A stretch of 64,000 nt of DNA from Cephalopachus bancanus. Lineage: Eukaryota; Chordata; Mammalia; Primates; Tarsiidae. Below, in pieces: positions 33,411 through 44,973 of the stretch (positions are counted from its first letter, which is position 1; each line of letters opens with the position of its first letter). The notes under the pieces were generated by a model, which worked only from the letters and a program-made list of their open reading frames with translations, made no database searches and was not told the DNA's origin. The translations under genes were made by a program, and so were the position numbers. The stretch spans positions 1,178,001 to 1,242,000 of the forward strand of contig JAPVLO010000617.1 of NCBI GenBank assembly GCA_027257055.1, in the 5' to 3' direction.

Positions 33411-33694
33411 TCTTTTTTTTTTTTGAGTTGGAGTCTCACTCCCTCACCCAGATTGGAGTGTAGCCGCTCCTGGCCACCGCAGCCTCGACCCGCTGGGCTC
33501 CAGCGATCCTTCCACCTCAGCCTTCCGAGTAGCTGGAATTACAGGCGCGTGCTACCATGCCTGGCTGATTTTTGATTTATTGTAGAGATGAGGTCTCGCT
33601 GCCCAGGTGAGTCTCGAACCCGCGGGCTCAGGCAATCCACTCACCTCAGCCTCCCAAAGGCACGGGATTACAGGTTGAGCCACCGAGCCCGGCT
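33411..33694 (-). mobile_element. Alu SINE, antisense, with target duplication
   Basis: CAGAATTATTCTT at 33402 and 33695. Deletion-form left arm, and right arm lacks GCAGTGG (GTGTAGCCGCTCC). Confidence 0.95.
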
Positions 33695-33757
33695 CAGAAT
33701 TATTCTTATAGCCATAGAACAGGCAAAGATGTGGCTGGACCAAAATCTATGTAGCAA

Positions 33758-34032
33758 CCTGTAATCCCAGCACTTTGGGAGACCGAGGTGAGAGGATTGC
33801 CTTCAAGACTAGCCTGGGCAACATGGCAAGACCTTGTCTCTACAGTAAATAAAAAAAACTAGCCGGGTATGGTAGCATGTACCTCTAGTTCCAGCTACTT
33901 GGAAGGCTGAGGCAGAAGGATCGCCGGAGCCCAGCAGATTGAGGCTGCAGTAGCTGTGAGCGTGCCACTGTACTCCAGCCTGGGTGACAGAGTGAGACTC
34001 CAACTCAAAAAAAAAGAAAAGAAAAGAAAAGA
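33758..34032 (+). mobile_element. Alu SINE, sense, slightly 5'-truncated
   Basis: AAAATCTATGTAGCAA (33742) and AAAATCTATGCAGCAA (34033) flank it. Starts at CCTGTAATCCC, missing about 20 head bases, including the A box. Confidence 0.95.
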
Positions 34033-34303
34033 AAAATCTATGCAGCAATTCTTTTAAGCTTAGATGTATAGTTTTAAAAATTTTTTTGCTATTTTAGATA
34101 TCGCTGATGTTAACTTCAGTATGCAGATTTTTATTGCATTACTTCTTAATGATCACGAATATGGTTCTTCCTGTGATCCTTAGAGCTTCCCCAAAGAGCT
34201 ATTACTAATTTACAATGCTACCAAAATTATATCAGTGTGTCAATTTTGCTGCTACATCAGACGCATTGAATATTATTGCTTTAACATGTTTTTCAGAGTT
34301 AAT

Positions 34304-34632
34304 TTTTTTTTTTTTTTTTTGAGATGGAGTCTCATTCAGTTGCCCAGACTGGAGTGATGGAGTCTCATTCAGTTGCCCAGACTGGAGTGCAGTGGCTGCT
34401 CCCGGCCACCACGGCCTCGACCTGCTGGGCTCCAGCGATCATTCCGCCTCATCCTTCCAAGTAGCTGGAACTACAGGAGTGCACTACCATGCCTGGCTTA
34501 TTTTTTGGTTTATTGTAGAGATGAGGTCTCTCCAAGTCGCCCAGGCGGGTCTCGAACCCACGGGCTCAGGCAATTTGCTCTCCTCAGCCTCCCAAAGCGT
34601 GGGATTACAGGCTGAGACACCGAGCCCGGCCT
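34304..34632 (-). mobile_element. Alu SINE, antisense, with internal 33-bp duplication
   Basis: 34323-34355 and 34356-34388 are exact tandem copies within the right-arm end. AGAGTTAAT flanks both sides. Confidence 0.95.
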
Positions 34633-34830
34633 AGAGTTAATATTTTTAAATGGAGTCCTGAGTTTGCTTTATTCTGCATTTCCTTGAATGCCAGTTGGCA
34701 AGTTCTTTTTTGCATGCATACTATTTATAATTGCTCTTGTGTGAAATGTCTGTTTATATTATAGTTAAAATTTTGAATGAGTTGTTTGCTAATTTTTCCT
34801 AAAAGAGAGAAAAAAAATAGAAGGTTGCAC

Positions 34831-35180
34831 TACTATAGCCCAAGGAGTCAGAATGGTGCTTATTGTGTTACTTATTGGGTTGATAACTCCTTCTGGAATC
34901 TGCCCAGGACAGCTCAGCTGTTTCAGGCCTAGTATGCAAGTCTCTTTTGCTGTCCAGAGCTACTAAGTGAGAAAAGTGATTCTATAATGCCCTTGGTGTG
35001 CTCGATTCAATAGTGGAAATAACATTATTTCCCAGTGTTTATGAAGAAGAGTTGGACACCAGCCTAGGTTACAATAACACAAATGAAAATTATGTGATTG
35101 GAGAGTTAATTTATTTCCTAGAACTAGAAGACTACAGAGTGTCCTTGATGGTCTCAGTTGGAGGGGTCTTGCTGATATGG
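34831..35180. other. Single-copy sequence
   Basis: No confident repeat. A short open frame at 34998-35198 has no supporting signals. Confidence 0.4.
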
Positions 35181-35265
35181 TCCAAACCAGAGAGGTGACG
35201 TGACTTGCTGAAACTCACATAGCAAGTTAAAGGGGGACTGGAATCCTGAGCTCCTGAGTCCCCTT
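35181..35265 (-). mobile_element. MIR fragment, antisense
   Basis: AGAGGTGACGTGACTTGCTG and GACTGGAATCCTGAGC match the reversed MIR core. Confidence 0.65.
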
Positions 35266-35584
35266 GGAAGTGTCCCAAACATGAATGTGAATAAACCTAT
35301 GAGTCTCTTCTTCTGGGCTTCCTCTTCTCTACACACCTTCTACCCACTCCCCGACCATAGTCGGCCTTCTCCCAGCCTGGATAATTACTAGAGCATGGCT
35401 CTGGCAGGCTTTCTGTGTTGGGGGTGGCTTCCTTTCCCTCAAAGCCCTCCAACAAGACCTCTGGGCCTTTCTTTTCTGGGAACTCAAAGAACTGGACCAC
35501 ATATGTTCTGTGCAGTGGCTAAAATATGTTGCCAGTGTACACGTCTTTCTCTTGAAAGAAGACTGAATGTTAAAACCTGGACCA
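35266..35584. other. Single-copy sequence
   Basis: No recognised repeat or gene. Confidence 0.4.
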
Positions 35585-35882
35585 AGCCGGGCTCGGTGGC
35601 TCAGTCGGTAATCCTGCGCCTTGGGAGCCTGAGGTGAGTGGATTGCCTGAGCCCGCGGGTTCAAGACCCGCCTGGGCAACTTGGCCAGACCTCATCTCTA
35701 CAATAAATCAAAAATTAGCTGGGCGTGTTAGCGTGCGCCTGTAGTTCCAGCAACTTGGAAGGCTGAGGCGGAAGGATCACCGGAGCCCAGCAGGTCGAGG
35801 CTGCGGTGGCCGGGGGTGGCCACTGCACTCCAATCTGGGCGACAGAGTGAGGCTCCAACCCAAAACAAACAAACAAACAAAA
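35585..35882 (+). mobile_element. Alu SINE, sense
   Basis: GCCGGGCTCGGTGGCTCAGTCGG head, GGGTTCAAGACCCGCC T-arm-like stem, non-deleted left arm, tail (AAAC)n. Confidence 0.95.
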
Positions 35883-35884
35883 TA

Positions 35885-36000
35885 CCCACAAAGTAACAGA
35901 TTTAGAAATGGAGGCTCAGAGAGGTTGGGTAACTCGATCAGCTCCCACAGCTATGATGCCGTCATCCTGTTGCTTCTGGAATGGCCAGTGGGAATCACCT
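35885..36000 (-). mobile_element. MIR fragment, antisense
   Basis: AGAAATGGAGGCTCAGAGAGG and GGGTAACTCGATCAGCTCCC fit the reversed MIR. Confidence 0.65.
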
Positions 36001-36021
36001 GGGAGACTTTTCGTTTCCTTT

Positions 36022-36317
36022 TCCTTTTTTTTTTTTTTTTTTTTGAGTCAGAGTCTCACTCTGTCACCCAGACTGGAGTGCAGTGGCATGCTCACGGTCT
36101 CGACTTGCTGGGCTCAGGTGATCCTCCCACCTCAGCCTTCCAAGTAGCTGGAACTATAGGTGCACGCCACCATGCCCAGCTAATTTTTTGATTTATTGTA
36201 GAGACAAGGTCTTGCCAAGTTGTCCAGGCTGGTCTCGGACCCCTGGGCTCAGGCAGTCTTCTCATCTCTGCCTTCCAAAGTGTTGGGATTACAGGTATCA
36301 GCCGCCACGCTCAGCTT
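36022..36317 (-). mobile_element. Alu SINE, antisense
   Basis: Poly-T, GAGTCAGAGTCTC, short right arm (GCTCACGGTCTCGACTTG), ends GCCACGCTCAGCTT. GGGAGCTTTTTC-like sequence flanks both sides. Confidence 0.94.
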
Positions 36318-37150
36318 GGGAGCTTTTTCAAAGTCGTATTCATGTATGTTTCCCAGTGAGAATTGCACCCAGTGGGACTCGAGGTAAGGTGTGTGCCAGG
36401 GTGCCACCCACAGATGTTCTCGTCTGGACATGCATCAACAAACTGATTAGGTGTAGTGGAAGGCAAAAACCAGATGCTGATGACTGTTCCCTAGTCGGGA
36501 GGGTGGCCCTTGGCCAAGGCCGTCTGTGCCTGGTCAAAATGCCCTTGGAGATATGCATTCCTACACCCAAGGCAGTTACTAAGAGACCAAACATCTTTGT
36601 TTCTGCTTCTTTGCATGTAACGTTATTGTTTGAGTCTCGCTCCCCTTCCCACACTGGGGGTATTTAATCCCTCCCCACGCCTATTGAGGTACACAGAGCT
36701 TAGTACCAACAGGTCACCATTGTTTCCTCCTGTAAGTAGTAATACATCCATGTCTTTGCTGGCCTGTCCTTCCAGTGATTTCTTCAGAATAGGTAAACAT
36801 TATGAGAGAGCCCTATCTGATTTGGGGCTGCCGCGTTACACAGGGTCTGTGGCAAACCAAGAAAAATAGCAACTGGAAAAATTCCCTAGAGAAGAAGTAG
36901 AAGAATCCTAAAGACTGGGACAAGGGGAGCATAACTCAACACCAGACATGAGAGCGTCTTAGTGGTAGGGAGGGTGCGAGGGACAGGACCCAGGGAAGGC
37001 TGGCCCATCCCAGAGAAGATCTGGGAGTGAGAGGGTGGGGTGGGAGCAGGGTTGGGGGTGGGGATATTGCAGGGCGTGTGGGCAGAATCTCTGTCTATCA
37101 CACTCAACAGGCAGGCAGCAACTACGGCAAGAGGAGCACTTGACTGGGAG
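36318..37150. other. Single-copy sequence with G-rich tract
   Basis: 37033-37063 has at least five GGG runs and could form a G-quadruplex. Open frames occur on both strands, with no gene signature. Confidence 0.5.
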
Positions 37151-37159
37151 TTTTGTTTG

Positions 37160-37462
37160 CTTTTTTTTTTTTTTTTTTTTTTTGAGTTGGAGTCTCACTC
37201 TGTCGCCCAGACTGGAGTGCAGCGGCCGCTCCCGGCCACTGCAGCCTCGACCTGCTGGGCTCTGGCAGCCCTTCCGCCTCAGCCTTCCGAGTAACTGGAA
37301 CTACAGGCGCGCACTACCACACCCGGCTAATTTTTGATTTATTGTAGAGATGAGGTCTCGCCAAGTTGCCCAGGCAGGTCTCGAACCTGCGGGCTCAGGC
37401 AATCCACTCACCACAGCCTCCCAAAGGCGCGGGATTACAGGCTTGAGCCGCCGAGTCCGGCT
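37160..37462 (-). mobile_element. Alu SINE, antisense
   Basis: 23-T tail, complete dimer ending GCCGCCGAGTCCGGC. Followed by a repeat of TTTGCTTTTTTT and a second antisense Alu. Confidence 0.95.
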
Positions 37463-37467
37463 TGTTT

Positions 37468-37744
37468 GCTTTTTTTTGAGTTGGAGTCTCACTCCACCGC
37501 CCAGGCTGGAGTGCAGTGGCATGCTCCCGGCCACTGCAACCTTGACCTGCTGGGCTCAGGCAATCCTTCTGCCTCAGCCTTCCAAGTAGCCAGAACTACA
37601 GGTGCACGCTAATTTTTAAATTTATTGTAGAGATGAGGTCTCACTAAGTTGCCCAGGCTGTTCTCGAATCTATGGGCTCAGGCAATCCCTTCACCTTCGA
37701 CTCCCAAAGTGCTGGGATTACAGGCTTGAGCTTCCACACCTGAT
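37468..37744 (-). mobile_element. Alu SINE, antisense
   Basis: GAGTTGGAGTCTCACTCCACC start, ends TTCCACACCTGATC. Flanked at distance by GACTGGGAGTTTT (37142) and AACTGGGTGTTTT (37746), so it seems to have inserted before its neighbour at 37160. Confidence 0.92.
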
Positions 37745-37772
37745 CAACTGGGTGTTTTAAGACTTACTTCTG

Positions 37773-38057
37773 AGTCAGGCTCTGTGGCTCAGCCTGTAAT
37801 CCCGCGCCTTTGGGAGGCTGAGGTGAGTGGATTGCCTGAGCCCGCGGGTTCGAGACCCACCTGGGCAGCGAGACCTCATCTCTACAATAAATAAAAAATC
37901 AGCCGGGCGTGGTAGCACGCGCCTGTAATTCCAGCTACTCGGAAGGCTGAGGTGGAAGGATCGCCGGAGCCCAGCGGGTGGAGGCTGCGGTGGCCAGGAG
38001 TGGCTACTGCACTCCAGTCTGGGTGACAGAGTGAGACTCCAACTCAAAAAAAAAAAA
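37773..38057 (+). mobile_element. Alu SINE, sense, young, with exact target duplication
   Basis: AAGACTTACTTCTG at 37759 and 38058, identical. Deletion-form left arm. Confidence 0.97.
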
Positions 38058-38069
38058 AAGACTTACTTC

Positions 38070-38540
38070 TGGCTATGTGGCCTCCGACGAGTCGCATCAG
38101 CTCTCCATGACTTAGTTTCTTTCTCTTTAAAATAGGCATAAAAAGCCAGGCGCAGTGTCTCACGTCTATAATCCCAGCACTTTGGGAGGCCAAGGTGAAA
38201 GGATTGCCTGAGCCCTGGGATTTGAGACCAGCCTGGGCAACTTGACGAGACCTTTTCTCTACAATAAATCAAAAAATTAACCAGGCATGGTGGCGTGTGC
38301 CTGATACCAGCTACTTGGAAAGCTGAGGCGGAAGGATCGCCTGAGCCCAGCAGGACAAGACTATGGTGGCCGTGAGCGTGTCACTTCTCTCCAGCCTGGG
38401 CGACAGAGTGAGACTCCTACTCAAAAATAAATAAAATAAAATAGGCATAAAAATAACCTTCTCTGCCTACCTCTCAGCGGGATTGTGGAAACTGTTGGAG
38501 GTAATGCACATGAAATTGTTTTATAAACTGTGGAACACTG
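38070..38540 (+). mobile_element. MIR, sense, split by an Alu
   Basis: GGCTATGTGGCCTCCGACG, GACTTAGTTTCTTTCTC and, after the Alu, GGATTGTGGAAACTG keep MIR order. Confidence 0.75.
38145..38437 (+). mobile_element. Alu SINE, sense, inside MIR
   Basis: Exact AAAATAGGCATAAAA at 38129 and 38438. Confidence 0.96.
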
Positions 38541-38920
38541 TGTGGAGGGATTATTAGATACAGCAGCAAATTCACATTCATTACTGTTCAGAATTCCAGC
38601 CACTCAGCTGGTTCTTGGCTGTTTGGTTGACAAGGCAGCATCTGATGCCCATTGAGATTCTGCTCATTAATGCCTGGCACGGAGGGAACCCTCTGTGTGA
38701 GTACCCCTCCCCTTACCGACTCCTTTGCCCTGATGTATTTGCACCCGCAGTCCATGTAGGATGGATCTCAGCTACATAGAAAAACTTCTCTGATAGTGGT
38801 CGGACTGCCCTTGAAAAAAACCTAGCTGTCATTCTTAAAAAAATTCTTTGTGGTGAAAACTTCATTCATACAATATTATATGTAAAATATAAATACAACT
38901 TAAATAATAAATAAGTCGCT
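38541..38920. other. Single-copy sequence
   Basis: No recognised repeat or gene. Confidence 0.4.
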
Positions 38921-39204
38921 TTTTTTTTTTTTTTTTTTTTGAGTAGGAGTCTCACTGTCACCCAGGCTGGAGTGCAGTGCATGCTCACAGTCACCGCAGT
39001 CGCCACCTGCTGGGCGCAAGTGATCCTTCCGCCTCGGGCTTCCAAGTAGCACCACCACACCGGGTTAATTTTTTAAATTTATTGTAGAGACGAGGTCTTG
39101 CCATGTTGCCCAGGCTGGTCTCGAATCCGCAGGCTCAGGCAATCCTCTCACTTCCGCCTCCCAAAGTGCTAGGATTACAGGCATGAGCCATCACGCCTGG
39201 CTAG
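38921..39204 (-). mobile_element. Alu SINE, antisense
   Basis: 20-T tail, GAGTAGGAGTCTCACTG, right arm shortened at GCTTCCAAGTAGCACCACC, ends CATCACGCCTGGCT. Confidence 0.93.
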
Positions 39205-39259
39205 GCTTTTATTTTTTAAGAAACGAGGTCTTCACTATGTGTCCCAGAATAGGTCTTTT

Positions 39260-39480
39260 TTTTTTTTCCCATTTAAAAAATTAAGCTGTCCATTTTGTCT
39301 TATAGATTTGAAGAAGTTCTTTATAGATTCTGGACACCAGTTCTTTGCCAGCTGTGTGTGACACTGATGTCCCAGTCTCTGGCGTGGCGTCTCACTCTCT
39401 GTCATGTTTTTTGATGAATACGAGTTCTTACCTTCAGTGCAGTTGACCTTTCACTTTTGGTGTCTCGTTTAAGACATGTT
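39260..39480 (-). mobile_element. Old L1 fragment, antisense
   Basis: GAAGTTCTTTATAGATTCTGG, CACCAGTTCTTTGCCAGC and CATGTTTTTTGATGAATACG are typical antisense L1. Confidence 0.75.
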
Positions 39481-39878
39481 TTGTTTTTTTTTTTACCTGA
39501 GGCCCTACCGATACTTTGGATTTTCTTTCAAAAGTTTAAACATTCCAAATGTCTTTCTTAGGACTGCCCTGTCTGCTGATTTCCTGAATCTATCCACAAG
39601 ATGGTCCTGGAAGCCTGAGGTTATTTATTTCTATTCCAGGGGGCCTCCCCTCCGCACAGAGGGCTTTGAGCTCTGCCAAGCGCCCAGAGAAAGGCTCCAT
39701 TCAAGGGGCGAGCGGCCGGCGCTGCTCTCCAGGACCAAGTGTGTCTGTACTGTGCAATCCAAGGTCATGGGCCGCTGGGAGGAGCCCTTGCCCCTGCACC
39801 TGGCGCTCCCTGGACCTCCCGTGCCTCTCCTGCCCCGTTTCTGCCTAAGGGGCCCTCACCTCCTCCAGGCACCCTAGG
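39481..39878. other. GC-rich single-copy segment
   Basis: A 3' splice-site-like TTATTTATTTCTATTCCAG at about 39626-39643 precedes 78 open codons ending in TAG at 39877. Composition is proline and arginine rich and shows no family, so a gene is not claimed. Confidence 0.3.
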
Positions 39879-40071
39879 GGTGCAGAGATGAATGAAACAC
39901 ACATGAGTTCTGCGATTTCATGCACTAACCAAATCTTGTCTTTCAGAAGGACGAGGCGTTATTAAGTCTTGTACTGTGCTGGATGCTGTGGAAAATGATG
40001 TTAGTCAGGATAAATGAGTGCAGGGGTCTCAAAGATGTTCTGTCAAGGGTCAGATAGTTAAGTATTTTAGC
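39879..40071 (+). repeat. 192-bp direct duplication, copy A
   Basis: GGTGCAGAGATGAATGAAAC through AGTATTTTAGC recurs at 41303-41494, offset 1.42 kb. Ends inside a hAT-like terminal sequence. Confidence 0.9.
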
Positions 40072-41302
40072 AGGGGCAGGGGCAGGGCCTCTGCATCCGG
40101 GCCACCACGTTGGAGCCACAGTAACCGCCTCCTGCCCCTGACCAGCCATTCTTCCTGCTCCTGGTCTGCCAGCCCTGCTTTCAGATTTGCCCTCCTACCT
40201 CCTGCTCTGACTCCTTTCCCGGAATCCTGATTCCTTCCTGCCTTTTGGGGGTTCCCTACAGCATCCTTTTGTGCTAAGGCTGCCCCAAACCACTGTGGCC
40301 TGTAGCTGACCTCACTACAGGGTCCCCAAAGGGTCCGGACACTGGGCAGCCACAGAAGGTGTAAGTGGGAAGGACAGGGCACACGTTGACTGTGGGAACA
40401 TTTGGTTTGCCTTTCCTTTTCAAGTCAATAGTGGGCTTGCTTACTCTTATTTCCATTTTCTCGTCTGTAAGGCTGAGTTCATGACCACGGCCTTACAATC
40501 TTTGTAAGGATGAAATGAGATCATATAGGTGAGGTTCCCAGTCCCTAGCATGTAGTAGGGACCCACAAATATCAGTTTTCTCGTGTCCTAGCTTGAGACC
40601 CCCTGGAACACAGAGCCGGAGACCCAGCTTATGCATGCATGCTGTTTCAGTCGCTTCGTCTCAGGGAAGCAGGAGTGAAGGATAAAGAAAAGCGAGGCAG
40701 GGAGGAAGAGCCATTCCTGGATGGTGCTACCAAGCTGGCCACAGCAAGCTACGATGCTGTCGTGTGGAGGTTTCCTGGAGACGCGGGATAGAAGCCCTGG
40801 AGGAGAGGAGAGGAGAACACTTTACCTGCAGGTGCCCTCCCGTCCCTTGTCTCTCATGCGTCATTGCCCTGTGGGGTGGAGTCCCCTGCATTCTGGGCTG
40901 TTTCCTGAGCCCGCTGAGGGAACTCCTGGGGAAGCCAAGGCCTCTGTGGATAGGGCTGGCTCAGGTCCTGCTGCAGTGGGAGGAAAGGAAGCCCTGGCAC
41001 ACTCTGGCTCTTGTCCCTGCCAGAGCCTGAAGCCACCAGTGACATTAGCAGATGGGGTGATGGTGCTGGCCGCTAGGACATTATGACCTCAGGAATAGCT
41101 TGAGCCACTGCTAGAACCACTCTGGCCAGGAAGCAGGGTGAGGATTCCAGGCACAGGATGGAGAAGGCATGTGGGCCAAGTGCATCTCTGTCAGTGTTTA
41201 GACTGTACTTGGTACACCTTTCTCTTTTCTTATGTTCATGTGAGCTCTGCTTTCCAGGACATGGAACACTGGGTTTAGTCACACTCACTGAGTGCCAGGA
41301 AG
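40072..41302. other. GC-rich single-copy block with MIR at 40440-40580
   Basis: CTCGTCTGTAAGG and GTTCCCAGTCCCTAGCATGTAG mark a sense MIR. The remainder is unassigned. Open frames at 40721-41086 are unsupported. Confidence 0.5.
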
Positions 41303-41439
41303 GGTGCAGAGATGAATGAAACATGCATGAGGTTTGCAGTTTCATGCACTACTCTAATATTGTCCTTCAGAAGGATGAGGCGTTACTAAGTCTTGTACTG
41401 TGCTGGGTACTGTGGAAAACGATGTTAGTAAGGATAGAT

Positions 41440-41890
<451 letters not shown>

Positions 41891-41894
41891 CACT

Positions 41895-42865
41895 AACAAA
41901 ATCCCAATCTAAGTGGCTTAGCATGTTTGTGGTTGATTCAGGTCAGTGGCTCTCCTCCATGTGGTGACTCAAGGACCCAGGCAGCCTTCATCTTTGAAGG
42001 ACACCATCTATGCCATGCCGATTACTGTGAAAGAGTACAAGAGCTTTTAAGGCCCGCATCACTTCTGCCTATATCTTTCTGGTAAGAAATCAAATTCAAA
42101 CCCCACCTAGGAGCAAAGGAGTCAAGGAAAAGTAGTTTTCCTGTGTGTCTAGGAAGAGGAAACAGCATAAACTTAGCATTGTCTCAACCACGGAGTAAAG
42201 AGAAGTTAAGACATGGTCCCTGTTGCCAAAGATCTTAGGATCTAGCTGGGGAGGATGAGGGACAAGAAGGAAATGTTGAATAACAAGGCACAACTGGAAA
42301 TGCTGTGTCCGCAGTATTCGGAAAATAGTAATAACAAAAAATAACTGACAAAAAGCGGTAACAGTTCACAGGACCAAGAGCTCAGACTGGACCAGAGTAG
42401 CTGAATAAGAGTTTATGGAGAAGGTGGAACTCCAATGAGATTCTGAAGGACTGGCAAGATTTAGTCACGGGCAGAGGAAGAACTGTTTTCCAGGTGGAGG
42501 GAGCAGCATGAGCGATTGGAGAGGGCATGAATGAGTGAACACTGGGTCAGCACAGGCACTGAGTCCTCATGACCACTGGCCAGGCCAGAGTCTCTTAGCT
42601 GTTGGGTTTGGGGGTGGAGGTAGAGCACAGAGGCAGGGTCGGGGAGGGCTTGGATAATAGTCAGATAGCCTTCCTAGCAATCTACCCCTCCTCCATGCTC
42701 AAGTTTTTCAGCATTTTAACGGCCAGGATGGCTCCATCAGGGTTCATAGGCTAAACATCTGCCCTGCATTGGAGACTTATGGTGACTGAGGATGGAAAGA
42801 TAGGTTGCAATTAAATTGTGAAGGACTTTGAATTCCAGCATGTTTAGGACTTCCAAAATAAAGAG
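41895..42865. other. Non-Alu block with mid-repetitive segments
   Basis: 42380-42560 (GTTTATGGAGAAGGTGGAAC; GGAGGGAGCAGCATGAGC) and 42800-42845 (AAATTGTGAAGGACTTTGAATTCC) look like pieces of a common mammalian repeat. No gene. Confidence 0.5.
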
Positions 42866-42871
42866 GAACAT

Positions 42872-43180
42872 CTTTTTTGTTTTTGTTTTTGTTTTTGAGT
42901 TGGAGTCTCACTCCTTTGCCCAGGCTGGAGTACAGTGGCATGCATGCTCAAGGTCACTCTTGTGTCAACCTGCTGGGCTCTGGTGATCCTTCCGCCTCAG
43001 CCTTCCAAGTAGCCAGAACTATAGGCACGCACATACTACCATGCCCAGCTATTTTTATTTTATCGTAGAAATGAGGTCTCACCAAGCTGCTCGGGCTGGT
43101 CTCGAACCCACGGACTCAGAATTCACTCGCCTTGGCCTCCCAAAGGGCTGGGATTGCAGGCTGAGCCACCGAGCTCAGCC
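42872..43180 (-). mobile_element. Alu SINE, antisense
   Basis: (GTTTTT)n tail, GAGTTGGAGTCTCACTCC, ends ACCGAGCTCAGCC. ACATCTTTT on both sides. Confidence 0.94.
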
Positions 43181-43322
43181 ACATCTTTTATTTTCAAAGA
43201 CATAGATCAGAGATGCCCCCCAAATAAATATCTAATAAAAAATGAATGATTAAATAGTAATAAACAACAATGTACCCATGTGATGGAATCCATGCAGTCA
43301 TTAAAATCAAGTTTCTGAAGAC

Positions 43323-43612
43323 TTTTTTTGAGTTGGAGTCTCACTCCATCACCCAGGCTGGAGTGCAGTGGCACAATCATGGCCACCCAGCATCGACCTA
43401 CTGGTCTCTGGCAATCCTTCCGCCTCAGCCTTCCAAGTAGCCAGAACTACAGACATGTGTTATGATGTCTGGCTAATTTATTTATTTATTTATTGTAGAG
43501 ACGAGCTTTTGCCAAGTTGCCCAGGCAGGTCTCAAACCTGCGGGCTCAGGCAATCCATTCACCTTGGCCTTTCAATGTTCTGAGATTACAGGCTGAGCCA
43601 CCAAGCCCAGCC
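43323..43612 (-). mobile_element. Alu SINE, antisense
   Basis: GAGTTGGAGTCTCACTCCATC start, linker with (ATTT)n, ends ACCAAGCCCAGCC. Confidence 0.94.
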
Positions 43613-43662
43613 CGGAAGCCTTTTAATTATCTGGAATGATAAATTAAAATAATAGAAAAATA

Positions 43663-43955
43663 GCCGGGCTCGGTGGCTCAGCCTGTAATCCCGCGCCTTT
43701 GGGAGGCTGAGGTGAGTGGATTGCCTGAGCCTGCGGGTTCGAGACCTGCCTGGGCAGCGAGACCTCATCTCTACAATAAAATCAAAAAATCAGCCGGGCA
43801 TGGTAGTGCATGCCTGTAATTCCGGCTACTCGGAAGGCTGAGGTGGAAGGATCGCCGGAGCCCAGTAGGTCGAGGTTGTGGTGGCCGGGAGCAGCCACTG
43901 CACTCCAGTCTGGGCGACAGAGTGAGACTCCAACTCAAAAAATAAATAAATAAAT
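43663..43955 (+). mobile_element. Alu SINE, sense, first of a same-site pair
   Basis: Deletion form. AAAATAATAGAAAAATA flanks both sides (near 43646 and 43956). Confidence 0.96.
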
Positions 43956-43973
43956 AAAATAATAGAAAAATAT

Positions 43974-44265
43974 AGGCTGGACTCGGTGGCTCAGCCTGTA
44001 ATCCCGCGCTTTGGGAGGCCGAGATGAGTGAATTGCCTGAGCCCGCGGGTTCGAGACCCGCCTGGGCAACTTGGCGAGACCTCATCTCTACAATAAATCA
44101 AAAAAATTAGCCGGGCGTGGTAGCACTCACCTGTAGTTCCAGATACTTGGAAGGCTGAGGCGAAAGGATCGCCGGAGCCCAGCAGGTCGAGGCTGCGGTG
44201 GCCGGGAGCGGCCACTGCACTCCAGTCTGGGTGACTGAGTGAGACTCCAACTCAAAAAAAAAAAA
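43974..44265 (+). mobile_element. Alu SINE, sense, second of a same-site pair
   Basis: Non-deletion form with a perfect T-arm-like B box and right-arm hairpin. AGAAAAATATA lies before (43963) and after (44266). Confidence 0.96.
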
Positions 44266-44582
44266 AAGAAAAATATACATAGAGCATGATACCAATTTAG
44301 TAAAGAAAAAAACAAAAATACTAAGACTAGAAGAATAAGCACTAAACCACAAGTAGTAATTTTTAAAATTGATCTTTTAAATTCACAAATAAAAATTGTA
44401 TATATTTATCACGTATAACATGTTATTTTGAAATATGTATAATCACTGGTTATTTTTGGATGGTAGTGTTACCATTGATTTTTCTTTTCATCATTAAGTC
44501 TTTTTATATTTTTATTTTCTCTATAAAGGAAGACATATTACTTTTATAATAATAAAATAGAATATATATATCTATATATATT

Positions 44583-44880
44583 TTTTTTTTTGAGTAGGAG
44601 TTTCACTCTGTTGCTCAGGCTGGAGTGCAGTGGCACACTCATGGCCACTGCAGCCTCGACCTGCTGGGCTCAGGCGATCCTTTTGCCTCAGCCTTCCAAG
44701 TAGCTGGAACCACAGGTGTGCACTGCCACACCTGGCTAATTATTTATTTATTTATTTATTGTAGAGACGAGATCTCGCCAAGTTGCCCCTGCTGGTCTTG
44801 AACCCTTGGACTCTGACAATCCTCTCGTCTCTGCCTCCCAAAATGCTGGGATTACAGGCGTGAGTCGCTGTGCCCAGCCT
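44583..44880 (-). mobile_element. Alu SINE, antisense
   Basis: GAGTAGGAGTTTCACTCTG start, ends GTCGCTGTGCCCAGCC. ATAAAATAGAATA near 44552 and 44881 forms the target duplication. Confidence 0.94.
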
Positions 44881-44973
44881 ATAAAATAGAATAAGTTATT
44901 CCTCAAAAGCGAAGTGTATGCATGTGGAGTTTGGTATGGTGATTGCCGTTGCTGTTTCATCCTTTCTCTGCAG

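Larger units (their letters stand above)
33140..34830 (-). mobile_element. Old L1, antisense, with three nested Alus
   Basis: TTCAGAATTATTCTTATAGCC, TACAATGCTACCAAAATTATATC and CATTTCCTTGAATGCC follow the order of antisense L1M. Alus at 33411, 33758 and 34304 interrupt it. Confidence 0.6.
43190..44580 (+). mobile_element. Old L1 3' region, sense, with three nested Alus
   Basis: GGAATCCATGCAGTCATTAAAATC, GAGCATGATACCAATTTAGTAAAG, GGTTATTTTTGGATGGTAG, AAGACATATTACTTTTATAATAA follow the 3' end of an old L1. Confidence 0.7.

Noticed and set aside
39476..39877. 133-codon frame after an acceptor-like site
   Set aside because: First part is antisense L1. The remaining 78 codons are low-complexity proline/arginine-rich with no recognised family.
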